Part shown: positions 24,060-31,619 of the stretch, piece after piece
Position numbering within the stretch: the stretch's first letter is position 1
How the letters are laid out: every line of letters begins with the position of its first letter
Origin: Scandinavium lactucae
GTDB taxonomy: Bacteria; Pseudomonadota; Gammaproteobacteria; Enterobacterales; Enterobacteriaceae
Length of the DNA: 64,000 nt
Assembly (NCBI RefSeq): GCF_033843265.1
Contig: NZ_JAWXRD010000040.1
Span: 310,001-374,000, forward strand
Reading direction: 5' to 3'
Translations under genes and position numbers: made by a program
Notes under the pieces: model-generated
The model's input: only the letters and a program-made list of their open reading frames with translations
Told to the model about the DNA's origin: nothing
Databases searched by the model: none

Positions 24060-27041
24060 ATGCTGGTTACCCTTTGCGATTACCAACAGAGCGTCACGCT
24101 GATTGCCAACAGCGGCGTGCAGTTCCTCGACTTTGGCCTGACGCCACAGGATTCCTTGAGCAATGGCCGCTTCGTGCGTAAAACCGCGAATGGCCCGCTG
24201 CTGCGACTGAATTATGACATCGTCAATTGCCGCTACACCCTGCCGCCCATCGACGGTCAGCAGGCGGAAGTGGTCAAGCCGGAAAGCACGCTGCCGCTGG
24301 AGCAATCGCTGGCGGTGCTCGACGGTGTCTGGCTCCCGTTGCCGTTCCTGCGTTTTAACCCCCCGCGCACCTTCGTTGAAGGGCCGGATAACTGGGCGCG
24401 CGTACAAATTCGTAAACTGCCGGAACCGGACAGCGCCGGAAACACCCATCGCGTGACTATCGCGCTCGACAGTCAGATCCGCGATGACGCGCCGATGGGG
24501 TTGGCCCCGGTTGACAATGACCTGCTGAACGGCACCCGGTTTGCGCTGGCCTGGCGCGATGAAGAAGTCGCCGATTTTCTCGATCAAACCTGGATTGACG
24601 GCTGGCTGCGGGAAGTCTTCAGCCACTACGCCTGCGTTGAGGAAAACCGAAGCGAGCGGGAAATAGCCCAGGCGATGCGCGGCTTTGAGTATCAGGGCCA
24701 CTGGCTGAACCTGCTGGCGCTGCTCGGCGAACAGCTCAAGGTGCCGGAAGTGAAAATCGTCACCGCTACCGTCAGCACTCCGGCAATACCGGTCGACTTA
24801 ATCCTCGATGTCGGTAACAGCCACACCTGCGGCGTAATCATTGAAGATCATGGCGATGCCAACGACGGCCTGCGCCAGACGGCTGAATTACAGGTGCGAT
24901 CGCTGAGCGAACCGCAGTTCCTCAATGCCCCCCTGTTTACCAGCCGTCTTGAGTTCTCCGAGGCGCGTTTTGGCAAGCAACACTTCTCCGTTGAAAGCGG
25001 ACGGGAGGATGCCTTCATCTGGCCGTCGATCGTTCGCGTGGGCGATGAGGCCCGCAAACTGGCGATGCAACGGTTGGGTACAGAAGGCAACAGCGGTATC
25101 TCCAGCCCACGTCGCTACCTGTGGGATGAAACGCCAACCGTGCAGGACTGGCGTTTCAGCCAGATGAACAGCCGAACCCAGCGCGAACCGGTCGCCGCCG
25201 CCTTCCCGCTCGCGTATCTGATGAACGATGACGGACAGCCGCTGTTTACCCTGCCGCAGGATGAGCGGATGCCGGTGTTTTCGCCGCAGTACAGCCGCAG
25301 CACCCTGATGACGCATATGCTGTGCGAAATTCTTGCTCAGGCACTGGGGCAAATTAACAGCGTGGCGACCCGTCAGCGTCTCGGTTTTCCGTCCTCACCG
25401 CGCCAGTTGCGGACCCTGATTTTGACCCTGCCATCGGCGATGCCCAAGCAGGAGCGGGAGATATTCCGCCGCCGGATGTTTGAAGCGATCGCGCTGGTGT
25501 GGAAAGCGCTCGGTTGGCACCCGCAGGACGACGATTTCGCCACCCAAAAACAGCAGGATAAGAGCGTCGTTCCAGTGCCTAAAATCCATATGGAATGGGA
25601 CGAAGCCAGCTGTGGACAGCTGGTGTGGCTGTATAACGAAGCAATGTCGCATTTTGGCGGGCAAACCGAAGCGTTTTTTGCCGCCCTTGCCCGGCCTGAC
25701 CGTCAGGCGGAACCCGGCACCCGTCCGGGTCGTGCGCTGCGTGTCGCGGCGGTCGATCTTGGCGGTGGCACCACCGACATGGCGATCACCCATTATCGTC
25801 TGGATGAAGGCACCGGTAGCAACGTCAAAATCAGCCCGCAGCTGCTGTTCCGCGAAGGTTTTAAGGTCGCGGGCGATGATATTTTGCTCGACATTATTCA
25901 GCGCTGCGTCCTGCCCGCACTGCAAAACCAGCTGCAAAAATCCGGCATTGCCGATGCCCCTGCATTGATGGCAACGCTGTTCGGTGATTCCGGGCGCATC
26001 GACACCCAGGCGGTGCTGCGCCAGCAAACTACGCTGCAATTGTTCATGCCTATCGGGCATGCCATCCTCGGCGCATGGGAACAGAGCGACATCAACGATC
26101 CGCTGGCTGGCCTGCATGCCACCTTTGGCGAGCTGTTGCCCCAGGTGCCGACCCGCAACGTGATGAACTACGTTGGGCAGGCTATTGGTCACGCCTTACC
26201 GCCGGGGTCTGAACCCTTCGACGTGCTGGCGACACCGCTACAGGTCAGCTTCCGCAGCCTACACGAAGCCATGCTCGCCGGGGAGTTCACCATCGCCGCG
26301 CCCCTGCACGCGGTCTGCGAAGCTATTTCACACTATGCCTGCGACGTATTGCTGGTCACTGGCCGTCCAGGCTGCCTGCCCGGCGTACAGGCGCTGATTC
26401 GCTACCTGCAACCGGTGCCGGTCAACCGAATGGTGTGGATGGACAGCTATCACGTTCATGAATGGTATCCGTTCAGCCAGCAAGGTCGGATTGGCAATCC
26501 GAAATCCACTGCGGCCGTTGGCGCGATGCTGTGCAGTCTGGCGCTGGATCTGCGTTTGCCACGCTTCAACTTTAAGGCCGCCGATATCGGGGCTTACTCC
26601 ACCGTGCGTTACCTCGGCGTGCTGGACAATACCGTCAATACCCTGCGGGAAGAGAACATCTGGTATGCAGAACTCGATCTCGACAAGCCCGGCGCGAAAG
26701 TCGATGCCCGGCTGCACTTCCCGCTACGCGGCAACGTCACGCTCGGCTTCCGTCAGCTCGCGAACGCCCGCTGGCCCGCCACACCGCTGTATACGCTGAG
26801 CATCAACTCCCCGGAGGTGGCCAAAGCCATCGCCGGAGACGGCGTTTTGCAGGTGCGATTACAGCTATCCGGCGGCAATCGCAGTCAGGGCCCGGAAGCT
26901 TTTACCCTGGCAGATGCCTGGCTGCAGGACGGCACCCCGGTGCCACCGGACGCCCTGACGCTGAAACTGAACACTCTGGCCGACCGCCGTCACAGCGGCA
27001 GCCACTACTGGATAGACAGCGGGAGCGTTTACCTGAAATGA
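24060..27041 (+). CDS. srfB: SrfB-family protein with actin/Hsp70-like ATPase core
   Basis: A 993-residue protein of the virulence factor SrfB family. An actin/Hsp70-type nucleotide site is readable: phosphate-1 motif LILDVGNSHTCGVII (about residue 245), phosphate-2 motif AAVDLGGGTTDMAIT (about 563) and an adenosine motif VLLVTGRPGCLPGVQALI (about 763). The first 240 residues form a separate domain. ATG 24060 is chosen because GGGAG lies seven bases upstream; a GTG at 24054 would sit on top of that site. The gene is translationally coupled to srfA and, by ATGA overlap, to srfC. ATP-driven assembly or chaperone-like action is inferred from the fold. Confidence 0.88.
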   Translation: MLVTLCDYQQSVTLIANSGVQFLDFGLTPQDSLSNGRFVRKTANGPLLRLNYDIVNCRYTLPPIDGQQAEVVKPESTLPLEQSLAVLDGVWLPLPFLRFNPPRTFVEGPDNWARVQIRKLPEPDSAGNTHRVTIALDSQIRDDAPMGLAPVDNDLLNGTRFALAWRDEEVADFLDQTWIDGWLREVFSHYACVEENRSEREIAQAMRGFEYQGHWLNLLALLGEQLKVPEVKIVTATVSTPAIPVDLILDVGNSHTCGVIIEDHGDANDGLRQTAELQVRSLSEPQFLNAPLFTSRLEFSEARFGKQHFSVESGREDAFIWPSIVRVGDEARKLAMQRLGTEGNSGISSPRRYLWDETPTVQDWRFSQMNSRTQREPVAAAFPLAYLMNDDGQPLFTLPQDERMPVFSPQYSRSTLMTHMLCEILAQALGQINSVATRQRLGFPSSPRQLRTLILTLPSAMPKQEREIFRRRMFEAIALVWKALGWHPQDDDFATQKQQDKSVVPVPKIHMEWDEASCGQLVWLYNEAMSHFGGQTEAFFAALARPDRQAEPGTRPGRALRVAAVDLGGGTTDMAITHYRLDEGTGSNVKISPQLLFREGFKVAGDDILLDIIQRCVLPALQNQLQKSGIADAPALMATLFGDSGRIDTQAVLRQQTTLQLFMPIGHAILGAWEQSDINDPLAGLHATFGELLPQVPTRNVMNYVGQAIGHALPPGSEPFDVLATPLQVSFRSLHEAMLAGEFTIAAPLHAVCEAISHYACDVLLVTGRPGCLPGVQALIRYLQPVPVNRMVWMDSYHVHEWYPFSQQGRIGNPKSTAAVGAMLCSLALDLRLPRFNFKAADIGAYSTVRYLGVLDNTVNTLREENIWYAELDLDKPGAKVDARLHFPLRGNVTLGFRQLANARWPATPLYTLSINSPEVAKAIAGDGVLQVRLQLSGGNRSQGPEAFTLADAWLQDGTPVPPDALTLKLNTLADRRHSGSHYWIDSGSVYLK

Positions 27042-29179
27042 GCCAACTGCAAACCATCATCGACTGGAGCCGCGCCACCCGCCGGATCTCGCCCATTTTT
27101 GATACCGATGCCGACGCGTTGCTAACGCGTTTATATCAGCTGAAAGCGCAGGAAACCGCGCTGCATGAGGCGCATTCCGCACCTGCCAGCATCGCGCTAT
27201 TTGGCCATTCGCAGGCGGCAAAAGCCCATCTGCTCGGCGCGCTATGCAGTAGCGGTAATGGCCGTCTGCTGGTGCAGGCCGGGAGCAAAACCCTTGACTA
27301 CTTCACCCATCTCAATCCAGGTCACGCCCTGACGCGAATGGCCCTGCGCTTCAGTCATTGCGAGCAAGCAGCCGATGACGCTTTCCCATTGCGCTTGCGT
27401 ATCATGCGCGAAGCAGACCTGGTGCAGGTGTTTCTCGCCCACGCCGTACAGCAGGGCAACGTGCGCCCGGTAGCAAAATCGGTGGTGGCGACCCGGCTGA
27501 ACGCCTGGCAATCGCTGCGTCAGACGCAACCCGTGCCGGGAATTAATCAAGAGGAGGTGGCGGCGATAGCCCGCTTCTGGCAGGAACGTACCCCGGCGCA
27601 TCAACAACACATCGACGACACTCTGTGGCAGCAGTTTATTCAGCTGTTACCGTGCCTCGATCTCAGCGCACGTGCCAGCGCCTGGGCGTTGCTGTGGGGT
27701 GAACAACAGGAGTTGACGCGTCAGTGGCTGACGCTGGCCCATGTGCTCCAGCAATGTGGCAATGCCCGCGAACTGGCAGCCCCGCTGAGTCTGCTGGTTG
27801 ACAGCTTTACCTTGCCTGCCGAAGGTTTCCTGACGCCGGAAAGCGAGCCTGAAGGTGAAACGGTGGTGCATCCGCTGCGTGACGGGACAATACACAGTGC
27901 AGTCAGTCTTCCGCTCAATGCACTCGCCCTGTTGACCATCGAATTAGTGTTACCGACCGAAAATGGCGTACTGGATAATGTCGATCTGATCGATATTCCG
28001 CACACTGCGCACGAAGATAACGAGGCATTGTGGGCCAGTAAATGTCGCTGGCTGCTGGACTACTATCGACAGCAGTATCAGCCTGACCTGCTGCTAATCT
28101 GCAATGCGGCAGCATCACGCGCACACATCCCTGCCAGCGCCCGCGCGCTGTCGAAATGGGTGGGCGATACGCAACCACAGCATGAGGGGGACCTGCCGGG
28201 TCTGGTATGGGCCATCACTCCGCAGGATGACCGCTTTGTGCGAAAACTTAACCTCGACGAAGCCGTGCAGCAACTGATCGAAAAGCCCGGCCAGCGCTGG
28301 GGAACATTACAGGCGCTGGACAGCAGCAGCCTGCAACGTTTGATTGAATGGCTGTCGCAGGCCACGGTTCCCGCGCGGCGTGTAGCGCGTTTGCAAAGGC
28401 TGGCAGAGCGTCAGCATCAGCAGCTTCGCCAGATAATGTCTGGCTGGCAGCAGGATGCCGGAAGCGATGCCGCCAGCGTACGGCTTCAGGCAGAAAATGT
28501 GGTGCGCGAACTGCAGGGCCACGCCGCCATTCTCGGCGAACTGCTGGAAGGGTTACTGCCCCCGCTTGCCAGCTTTGAGTTGCTCAGCCAGGTGCAGCAG
28601 CCGCGCGAAGAGAAAGTAAGTGATTTGTTTAGCGACAACGTCGACTTGTTTGCCCAAGCCGACGACTCGCAGCCCAACGGCCATGCCCATCAGGACAATG
28701 GCTTTCAGGCGCATGCCCTGTGGGTGAATTACCTGCGCCAATGGAGTCGGAGTGAGGTTCATGCCCAGCGGTATGGGTTGTCGCCTGCGGTTCTGCAACA
28801 GTTGGCCGATATACTGATTATCACCAGCTATCGTCTGGAACTGCCTAAGCAACTACAGACCGTTACCCCTGACGAGCGTGCCAGTGCGGCACACCTGCGG
28901 GCGACCATCAGTAACTATCTGGCCTGGCTGGGCTACGCCGATTTGCCAGTCGATGCCCGCCCGGCCAGCCGGGTGGTGAAAGGCAGCACACTGTTTGCTC
29001 CGACGACGAGCAATACCGAACGCCTGACTCAACTCGGTGAGCGTCCGGCTCACGCCGCCACCCGCTACGTCTATGACTGGTTAGTGGCGCTGTTTACCCG
29101 TGCCACCGAAGCCCCTGACTACCGCCCTCCGCTGGATGTCTCCCCGGAAGCCCGCGCCAAACTGACCGCCCTGCTTTGA
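27038..29179 (+). CDS. srfC: SrfC-family protein, degenerate dynamin-like GTPase
   Basis: A 713-residue SrfC-family protein. Near residue 52 SIALFGHSQAAKAHLLGAL occupies the place of a P-loop but lacks the GKS/T triplet (it reads AAKA). LDNVDLIDIPHTAHEDNEALW near residue 310 resembles the switch II region of dynamin-like GTPases. The remainder is helical with many Gln/Leu residues, consistent with a dynamin-type stalk. There is no signal peptide. The ATG overlaps the srfB stop. I infer a membrane- or complex-associated GTPase relative that may have lost catalysis. A weak hairpin (about 29190-29211) follows the gene. Confidence 0.85.
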   Translation: MSQLQTIIDWSRATRRISPIFDTDADALLTRLYQLKAQETALHEAHSAPASIALFGHSQAAKAHLLGALCSSGNGRLLVQAGSKTLDYFTHLNPGHALTRMALRFSHCEQAADDAFPLRLRIMREADLVQVFLAHAVQQGNVRPVAKSVVATRLNAWQSLRQTQPVPGINQEEVAAIARFWQERTPAHQQHIDDTLWQQFIQLLPCLDLSARASAWALLWGEQQELTRQWLTLAHVLQQCGNARELAAPLSLLVDSFTLPAEGFLTPESEPEGETVVHPLRDGTIHSAVSLPLNALALLTIELVLPTENGVLDNVDLIDIPHTAHEDNEALWASKCRWLLDYYRQQYQPDLLLICNAAASRAHIPASARALSKWVGDTQPQHEGDLPGLVWAITPQDDRFVRKLNLDEAVQQLIEKPGQRWGTLQALDSSSLQRLIEWLSQATVPARRVARLQRLAERQHQQLRQIMSGWQQDAGSDAASVRLQAENVVRELQGHAAILGELLEGLLPPLASFELLSQVQQPREEKVSDLFSDNVDLFAQADDSQPNGHAHQDNGFQAHALWVNYLRQWSRSEVHAQRYGLSPAVLQQLADILIITSYRLELPKQLQTVTPDERASAAHLRATISNYLAWLGYADLPVDARPASRVVKGSTLFAPTTSNTERLTQLGERPAHAATRYVYDWLVALFTRATEAPDYRPPLDVSPEARAKLTALL

Positions 29180-29221
29180 CGGAGTTGAGGCTCACAGGGA
29201 TGTGAGTCTAAAGATCCCATC

Positions 29222-29422
29222 TTAACCCTCGTTCCTTATAAAAATTCGGGCCAAAATGGCGGCCAGCGCAGAGGGGTTTTCCCAGGACATAGAGTGCCCC
29301 GCGTTAGGAACAACATGGAGTGGGAGCCCGGCGTTTGCCACGGCGGTAGCATCCTCATCGGGTACGGGTAGGTCATGCCAGCGGACGGTAGCCCCGGCAA
29401 TCGTGGAGAACAAGCTTTGCAT
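29222..29422 (-). pseudogene. C-terminal remnant of an alpha/beta-hydrolase
   Basis: About 66 codons read like the last third of an alpha/beta-hydrolase. HDLPVPDEDATAVANAG carries the acid-residue loop, and HVVPNAGHSMSWENPSALAAIL carries the catalytic-histidine motif. No nucleophile elbow or oxyanion region is found upstream in any frame, so it is not a complete enzyme. It lies between srfC and ortT, at the edge of the segment inserted relative to E. coli. Low-level translation as a short peptide is possible but unlikely to be functional. Confidence 0.7.
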
Positions 29423-29493
29423 TTGGCGCTCCTTTTTAACGATACTGTTTTTTTATACAGCACTTTAAAAAGAATGGCGAGCCCCTGTCCGGA

Positions 29494-29667
29494 TCAGAAC
29501 ATCGACAGCAAGAGTGCCACCGGGAAACTGAACGGCCAGGTCGCGCCGATTAACACCGTGGCAATCAGGCGGATTCGCTTGCTCTCTTTGGTGAGAAACC
29601 ACGTGATGAAGGCGCTAATGGTGGCCATAATGGCGTAAAAAATAAGCATGTGCTGGTAGAGCGTCAT
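29494..29667 (-). CDS. ortT: OrtT (YdcX), small inner-membrane toxin of the GhoT/OrtT family
   Basis: The 57-residue product, MTLYQHMLIFYAIMAT..., matches E. coli OrtT in length and sequence: two hydrophobic helices separated by TKESKRIR, then GATWPFSFPVALLLSMF. GhoT/OrtT proteins insert in the inner membrane and lower membrane potential and ATP; OrtT is an orphan toxin linked to the stringent response. ATG 29667 gives exactly the family length; a longer frame exists upstream but is not conserved. As in E. coli, no cognate antitoxin gene lies beside it. In E. coli it adjoins ydcY; here about 8.7 kb separates them. Confidence 0.92.
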   Translation of the reverse strand: MTLYQHMLIFYAIMATISAFITWFLTKESKRIRLIATVLIGATWPFSFPVALLLSMF

Positions 29668-29851
29668 AGGAAAAAACTCGATCTGCGTCAAAAAATTTCG
29701 CGCGCAATATGCCATTTTTTTTGACGTGTATCAAATTTCTACAAATACGCAGTAAGAATGAGGGGCCGAATGTAAAAACAGACTTTGTCTGATTGCGAAC
29801 TTGGGGATCGACGACTATATCATTAGAGGCCGATAAATAGAGGATGGTGCT

Positions 29852-29944
29852 ATGGATGTCTCAAGCAAAACCGTTTTCCTGATTAATGTCTTTGTTGCCG
29901 TTGCCCTTGTTAGCCTGCTGTCGATTCGCTTTGGCTGGATTTGA
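29852..29944 (+). CDS. yncL: YncL, 30-residue single-helix membrane protein
   Basis: The 30-codon frame begins ATGGATGTCTCAAGC and encodes MDVSSKTVFLINVFVAVALV followed by SLLSIRFGWI. This is very close to the E. coli small stress-related membrane protein YncL (31 residues). It has one hydrophobic helix and a short polar N-terminus. AGAGGA lies upstream of the ATG and an intrinsic terminator follows 20 bp after the stop, so this is a complete small transcription unit. Role unknown; the E. coli protein is induced under stress. Confidence 0.85.
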   Translation: MDVSSKTVFLINVFVAVALVSLLSIRFGWI

Positions 29945-29963
29945 TAATGATGCTGAGAACAGA

Positions 29964-29992
29964 AAAGCAGCCAGTTGGCTGCTTTTTGCTTT
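29964..29992 (+). terminator. Intrinsic terminator of yncL
   Basis: Arms AAAGCAGCC (29964-29972) and GGCTGCTTT (29977-29985), with an AGTT loop, run into TTTTTGCTTTT. Position and T-tract fit termination of yncL. Confidence 0.8.
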
Positions 29993-29997
29993 TAAAA

Positions 29998-30246
29998 TCA
30001 TTCAGTTGTGGTTTTAACCTTCGCCGCACTTGCATTGTACGCCGCCTGTAGTGCCGCGGCGTTGTCATACTGCGTGGGATCGTACTGGGGTAACGGATGC
30101 GCTTTCTCGTAAGCCCACTCCGCTGCGTTGCAGTCCGCCTCGGAACCCCCTTTCTTTTCGCACTCGGCGATGCGATGCGCCGGTGAATGGGTACAACCAC
30201 TCAAAAAAGCCAGCGCGATGAACGCGCAAATAAACGGTTTCTTCAT
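29998..30246 (-). CDS. Small predicted lipoprotein, function unknown
   Basis: An 82-residue product with a lipoprotein signal (MKKPFICAFIALAFLSGC; the lipobox LSGC puts Cys18 at the mature N-terminus). A short hydrophilic body has three further cysteines (CEKKGG, DCNAAEW) and an Ala/Tyr-rich C-terminus. I do not recognise the family. It resembles other small enterobacterial lipoproteins of unknown role. The ribosome-binding site is poor. Its stop lies just past the yncL terminator on the opposite strand, so that hairpin may also affect its 3' end. Confidence 0.7.
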   Translation of the reverse strand: MKKPFICAFIALAFLSGCTHSPAHRIAECEKKGGSEADCNAAEWAYEKAHPLPQYDPTQYDNAAALQAAYNASAAKVKTTTE

Positions 30247-30323
30247 GACAACGTAAGATTATGACCAAGGATGAGAAAGCGGACGATCCTCGCATAACGC
30301 GTTAAAACCTGTCAAAACCCGAT

Positions 30324-30890
30324 TTATCTGGAAATATGTCGGCGCACCATGTCTTGTCGCTGGCGATGCCACTCTTCCGACTTCAGTACGTAGAACAGGC
30401 TCGGCGTGACATTCGCAATATCGGCTATCTGTCCACGCAGCGCCAGCCCGGCTTTTAGCAGCACCCGCTGTGACACCAAATGCTCAGGGCGGACTATCGC
30501 GGTGACTTTCTTCAATTGTTGTTCATCAAATGCGTAATCCAGCATTCGCTGACAAAACTCGGTTGCCAGTCCTTTTCCCCAGGCCTCGGTCGCAAAACGG
30601 TAGCCGAGATTCCAGGTCATCGCATCTGCCAGCGGGCGAAGGCTGATCCCACCGAAACCAATCACCGCCTGCGGCTGTAGTCTGTCATAAATCGCCATTT
30701 GACCGAAACCATGCTGCTGCCAGCCCTGGAGCCATTGCGCCAGCCGGGTTTTAGCAAAAGCGATATCAGGGTACGGTCCGGCGGGATTGAAGGTGTTAGT
30801 TGCGGGGTCGCCATAAATTCGGAAAAGACAGGTTGCATCATCGGCGCGCACCGGACGCATGATCAGTCGTTCTGAAGCAATAAATTGCAT
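30324..30890 (-). CDS. GNAT acetyltransferase of the RimJ/RimL type
   Basis: A 188-residue protein starting MQFIASERLIMRPVRADDAT, the usual opening of the RimJ/RimL-like Acetyltransf_3 group. FATEAWGKGLATEFCQRMLDYAF carries the acetyl-CoA loop, and EHLVSQRVLLKAGLALRGQI follows. ATG 30890 is preferred because the conserved region starts here; 16 upstream codons lack support. Members acetylate N-terminal residues of ribosomal proteins, aminoglycosides or small amines; the target here is unknown. It is not the rimL orthologue, which is at 48743..49309. Confidence 0.85.
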   Translation of the reverse strand: MQFIASERLIMRPVRADDATCLFRIYGDPATNTFNPAGPYPDIAFAKTRLAQWLQGWQQHGFGQMAIYDRLQPQAVIGFGGISLRPLADAMTWNLGYRFATEAWGKGLATEFCQRMLDYAFDEQQLKKVTAIVRPEHLVSQRVLLKAGLALRGQIADIANVTPSLFYVLKSEEWHRQRQDMVRRHISR

Positions 30891-31003
30891 GTCGATTTTC
30901 TCACCGCTCCATGAATGGGATACCCGACGCAGAATCAAAGGCTGGCAGGTATGAGGTCACCTGATTATGGACACTTTTCGCTTTTTTGCGTGGCTGAGCA
31001 CTG

Positions 31004-31032
31004 AAAAAAGAAAAGCCGCACGAGGCGGCTTA
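31004..31032 (-). terminator. Intrinsic terminator of the small gene at 31060
   Basis: On the minus strand AAGCCGC-CTCGT-GCGGCTT is followed by TTCTTTTTTC. The hairpin lies about 30 bp after the stop codon of 31060..31287. Confidence 0.75.
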
Positions 31033-31059
31033 GCGGGAATGACAAGATTTACGAGACGT

Positions 31060-31287
31060 TTAGACCGCAGCGCCTTCCAGTGCATCCTGAATGGCATCGG
31101 CTAATGTGGCAACTTCCTGCGCCACGTTGCGCAAATCCATCTGGCTGCGAATGCCTGAATTTGCCGTTGAGGCAGACACCGACGCCTTAGAAATTTCTAA
31201 TGCTGCCTGAACGGCCAGCAGGCGTTTGCGGTTTTCGGCGGCATCCGCACCAGTCGCATCATCGAGATCAAAATACCCTTCTAACAT
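31060..31287 (-). CDS. Small conserved-type protein of unknown function
   Basis: A 75-residue acidic, probably helical protein: MLEGYFDLDDATGADAAENRKRLL, then VQAALEISKASVSASTANSG and a C-terminal VATLADAIQDALEGAAV. A strong AAGGAG site precedes the ATG and an intrinsic terminator follows, so it is very likely a real gene. There is no signal peptide or membrane segment. I do not recognise the family. It starts 82 bp downstream of the tRNA-like gene on the same strand and could be read from the same promoter. Confidence 0.75.
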   Translation of the reverse strand: MLEGYFDLDDATGADAAENRKRLLAVQAALEISKASVSASTANSGIRSQMDLRNVAQEVATLADAIQDALEGAAV

Positions 31288-31369
31288 CGCTCTCTCCTTA
31301 GTTGTCTATAAATCGGTGGTTAAGAGCAGGATACTGAAAACCCCGACATAAGCCAGAGTTATAGGTAAT

Positions 31370-31447
31370 TGGACCGCCACCGAGGCCTCGAACCTCGTAC
31401 ACTACAACATCAAATGTCATTTGCTCTTCCAGCTGAGCTAGTGGCGG
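31370..31447 (-). tRNA. tRNA-like gene, apparent anticodon UUG (Gln-like), unusual anticodon arm
   Basis: Read on the minus strand, 78 nt fold as a cloverleaf. The acceptor arms CCGCCAC/GTGGCGG pair perfectly. T8 and A9 are followed by the D-arm GCTC-AGCTGGAA-GAGC with G18-G19. The T-arm CGAGG-TTCGAGG-CCTCG pairs perfectly, and discriminator T is followed by an encoded CCA. The anticodon stem ATGAC/GTTGT has two G-T wobbles, with loop ATTTGAT (T33, A37) and triplet TTG. Oddities are two bases instead of one between D and anticodon stems, A32, G60 and a CCGCC start unlike common enterobacterial tRNAs. I do not recognise it as any standard species; it may be a divergent or pseudo-tRNA. Confidence 0.65.
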
Positions 31448-31459
31448 TTTGGGCGAAAG

Positions 31460-31488
31460 ATAATACGCTTGAATAAATGACATTACAA
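31460..31488 (-). promoter_or_regulatory. Sigma-70 promoter of the tRNA-like gene
   Basis: On the minus strand TTGTAA (31488-31483), a 17-bp spacer and TATTAT (31465-31460) form a good sigma-70 promoter. The -10 hexamer ends 12 bp before the mature 5' end, as expected for a tRNA with a very short leader. The rest of 31288..31619 holds no other gene that I can support. Confidence 0.65.
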
Positions 31489-31619
31489 TTATTAGGCCTA
31501 ATAATGTCTTATTGCTCAATAAGTAAACACCACATCCCGCTGGCGCGATGAATGAATTATTCTCAATATCCGCCAGCAATGACGGCAGGTAAGATGAAAA
31601 AAAACCGCAGGAGACTGGA

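Noticed and set aside
25395..26192. A 265-codon frame antisense to srfB
   Set aside because: Shadow frame in GC-rich coding sequence, rich in Arg/Gln/His and without motifs.
29404..29463. Extension of the hydrolase remnant upstream
   Set aside because: Other frames here encode no hydrolase core; the remnant cannot be extended convincingly.
31298..31579. A 93-codon minus-strand frame
   Set aside because: It runs through the tRNA-like gene and its promoter and has no protein-like features.
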